7,699 nt of DNA from Gemmatimonadota bacterium (lineage in GTDB: Bacteria > Gemmatimonadota > Gemmatimonadetes > Longimicrobiales > RSA9): the NCBI GenBank assembly GCA_019689775.1, contig JADGGV010000181.1, positions 1 through 7,699 of the forward strand, read 5' to 3'. The translations under genes and the position numbers were made by a program. Numbering within the stretch: position 1 is the stretch's first letter; each line of letters starts with the position of its first letter. A model generated the notes under the pieces. The model was not told the DNA's origin, did not search any database, and was given only the letters and a program-made list of their open reading frames with translations. Below are positions 6,758 to 7,699 of the stretch, piece by piece.

Positions 6758-6762
6758 CAGGT

Positions 6763-7699
6763 GTGCTGCTGATCCCCAACGCGCCGTGGTCGGCCGACGT
6801 GGGCGTCGACCTCGGGACGGGAAACACCCTCGTGCACGTGCGTGGGCGGGGTGTGGTGGTGAACGAACCATCGGTGGTCGCCGTGCAGCGGTCGGATCGT
6901 TCGGTGCGGGCGATCGGTCTGGAGGCGAAGCGGATGCTCGGCCGGACGACGGCGGACGTGCAGGCGATCCGGCCGCTGCGGGACGGGGTGATCGCGGACG
7001 TGGACATCGCGGAGGCGATGCTGCGGCGGTTCTTGAAGCAGGCGATGCCGCGGCGGATCCGGGCGACGCGCCCGCGGGTGGTGGTGGGGGTGCCGTCGGG
7101 GATCACGGAGCTGGAGCGGCGGGCGGTGCGGTCGTCGGCGGCGGCGGCGGGCGCGCGGGAGGTGTACATGATCGCGGAGCCGATCGCGGCGGCGATCGGC
7201 GTGGGGATGCCGGTGGACACGCCGACGGGGAACATGGTGATCGACATCGGCGGGGGGACGACGGAGATCGCGGTGATCGCGCTGGGCGGGATCGTGGCGG
7301 ATGCGTCGATCCGTGTGGCCGGTGACGAGATGGATCAGGCGATCGCCGTGTACGCGCGCAAGCAGCACAACCTGCTGATCGGCGAGGCGACGGCGGAGAT
7401 GATCAAGATGCACCTGGGGTGCGCGATCCCGGACACGGAGCTGCGGGAGATGGAGGTACGCGGCCGGGATCTGGTGAGCGGGATCCCGCGGGGTGCGACG
7501 TTCAACTCGCACGAGGTGTGCGAGTGCATCCAGGAGCCGATCCAGACGATCATCGACGCGGTGGGGCGGGCGCTGGAGATCACGCCGCCGGAGCTGGCGG
7601 CGGACATCATCGACCGGGGGATCGTGATGTGCGGTGGTGGGGCGCTGATCCGGGGGCTGGACACGGCGATCGAGCGGCGGATGGGGGTGCCGGTGCGGG
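6763..7699 (+). CDS. mreB: Rod-shape-determining protein MreB (3' end outside window)
   Basis: The first 312 codons of the bacterial actin homologue, usually about 335-350 residues, so only the C-terminal tip is missing. MreB forms ATP-dependent filaments under the inner membrane that guide the elongasome (MreC, MreD, RodA, PBP2) in lateral wall synthesis. The actin-fold ATP motifs are all present: phosphate-1 DLGTGNT (16-22; more often DLGTANT), the VVVGVPSGIT strand-loop (106-115) followed by ERRAV (118-122), phosphate-2 DIGGGTTEIAVI (161-172) and the adenosine motif GIVMCGGGALIRGLD (286-300). AEPIAAAIGVGMPV (138-151) is also typical. The hydrophobic N-terminus (VLLIP) could serve as a short membrane anchor. 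The GTG start is supported by AGGAGG five bases upstream. mreC and mreD would be expected downstream but lie outside the window. Alanine is written almost entirely as GCG, as in tkt. Confidence 0.95.
   Translation, partial: MLLIPNAPWSADVGVDLGTGNTLVHVRGRGVVVNEPSVVAVQRSDRSVRAIGLEAKRMLGRTTADVQAIRPLRDGVIADVDIAEAMLRRFLKQAMPRRIRATRPRVVVGVPSGITELERRAVRSSAAAAGAREVYMIAEPIAAAIGVGMPVDTPTGNMVIDIGGGTTEIAVIALGGIVADASIRVAGDEMDQAIAVYARKQHNLLIGEATAEMIKMHLGCAIPDTELREMEVRGRDLVSGIPRGATFNSHEVCECIQEPIQTIIDAVGRALEITPPELAADIIDRGIVMCGGGALIRGLDTAIERRMGVPVR

Noticed and set aside
6346..6762. In-frame N-terminal extension of MreB beginning at an ATG at 6346 (139 extra codons)
   Set aside because: The frame is open, but the translated segment has no resemblance to MreB N-termini. 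The promoter candidate lies inside it, and a perfect AGGAGG precedes the GTG at 6763, where MreB similarity begins.
6062..6772. Open frame of 236 codons in the gap before mreB
   Set aside because: The translation is dominated by Arg, Pro, Ala and Gly with no motif, its only supported features belong to other frames, and such open frames are expected by chance at this G+C.

Overview
The window is very GC-rich bacterial chromosomal DNA, well over 70 % G+C by eye, and every confident gene lies on the + strand. It is mostly core metabolism and cell-shape machinery. I see no mobile element, CRISPR array, tRNA, rRNA or defence-type cassette. The lineage cannot be fixed from the sequence alone. Extreme G+C, a rod-shape MreB and a PIG-L-type enzyme with a classical signal peptide would fit a phylum such as Gemmatimonadota or another high-GC group, but that is a guess.

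Layout. Bases 3-584 are the 3' part of a glucokinase gene (glk). A 138-bp gap holds a hairpin and a possible sigma-70 promoter. Next come transketolase (tkt, 723-2801), glucose-6-phosphate dehydrogenase (zwf, 2832-4277) and 6-phosphogluconolactonase (pgl, 4274-5041, GTG start overlapping the zwf stop by 4 bases). A 222-bp gap contains a perfect 20-bp palindrome. It is followed by a secreted PIG-L/LmbE-family hydrolase (5264-6043, GTG start behind a GGAGG ribosome binding site). A 719-bp stretch (6044-6762) has no convincing gene. Its second half carries a good promoter-like sequence and a GC-rich, potentially folded leader. The window ends inside mreB (6763-7699, no stop reached).

How the genes work together. 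Glk makes glucose-6-phosphate, Zwf oxidises it to 6-phosphoglucono-lactone with formation of NADPH, Pgl hydrolyses the lactone, and Tkt interconverts the sugar phosphates of the non-oxidative branch. The block glk-tkt-zwf-pgl is therefore a glucose-entry and pentose-phosphate cluster. tkt-zwf-pgl are tightly packed and probably one transcript; glk may be on the same transcript or end at its own hairpin. 6-Phosphogluconate dehydrogenase, transaldolase and the Entner-Doudoroff enzymes are not in the window. The PIG-L gene and mreB look like separate units with unrelated roles (extracytoplasmic de-N-acylation or an unknown hydrolysis, and cell-wall elongation).

The items most worth a second look are the altered zinc/catalytic motif of the PIG-L protein (HAGDAE in place of HPDDxE), the long leader in front of mreB, and the palindrome between pgl and the PIG-L gene. 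Nothing here forces the conclusion that the window holds an undescribed system.
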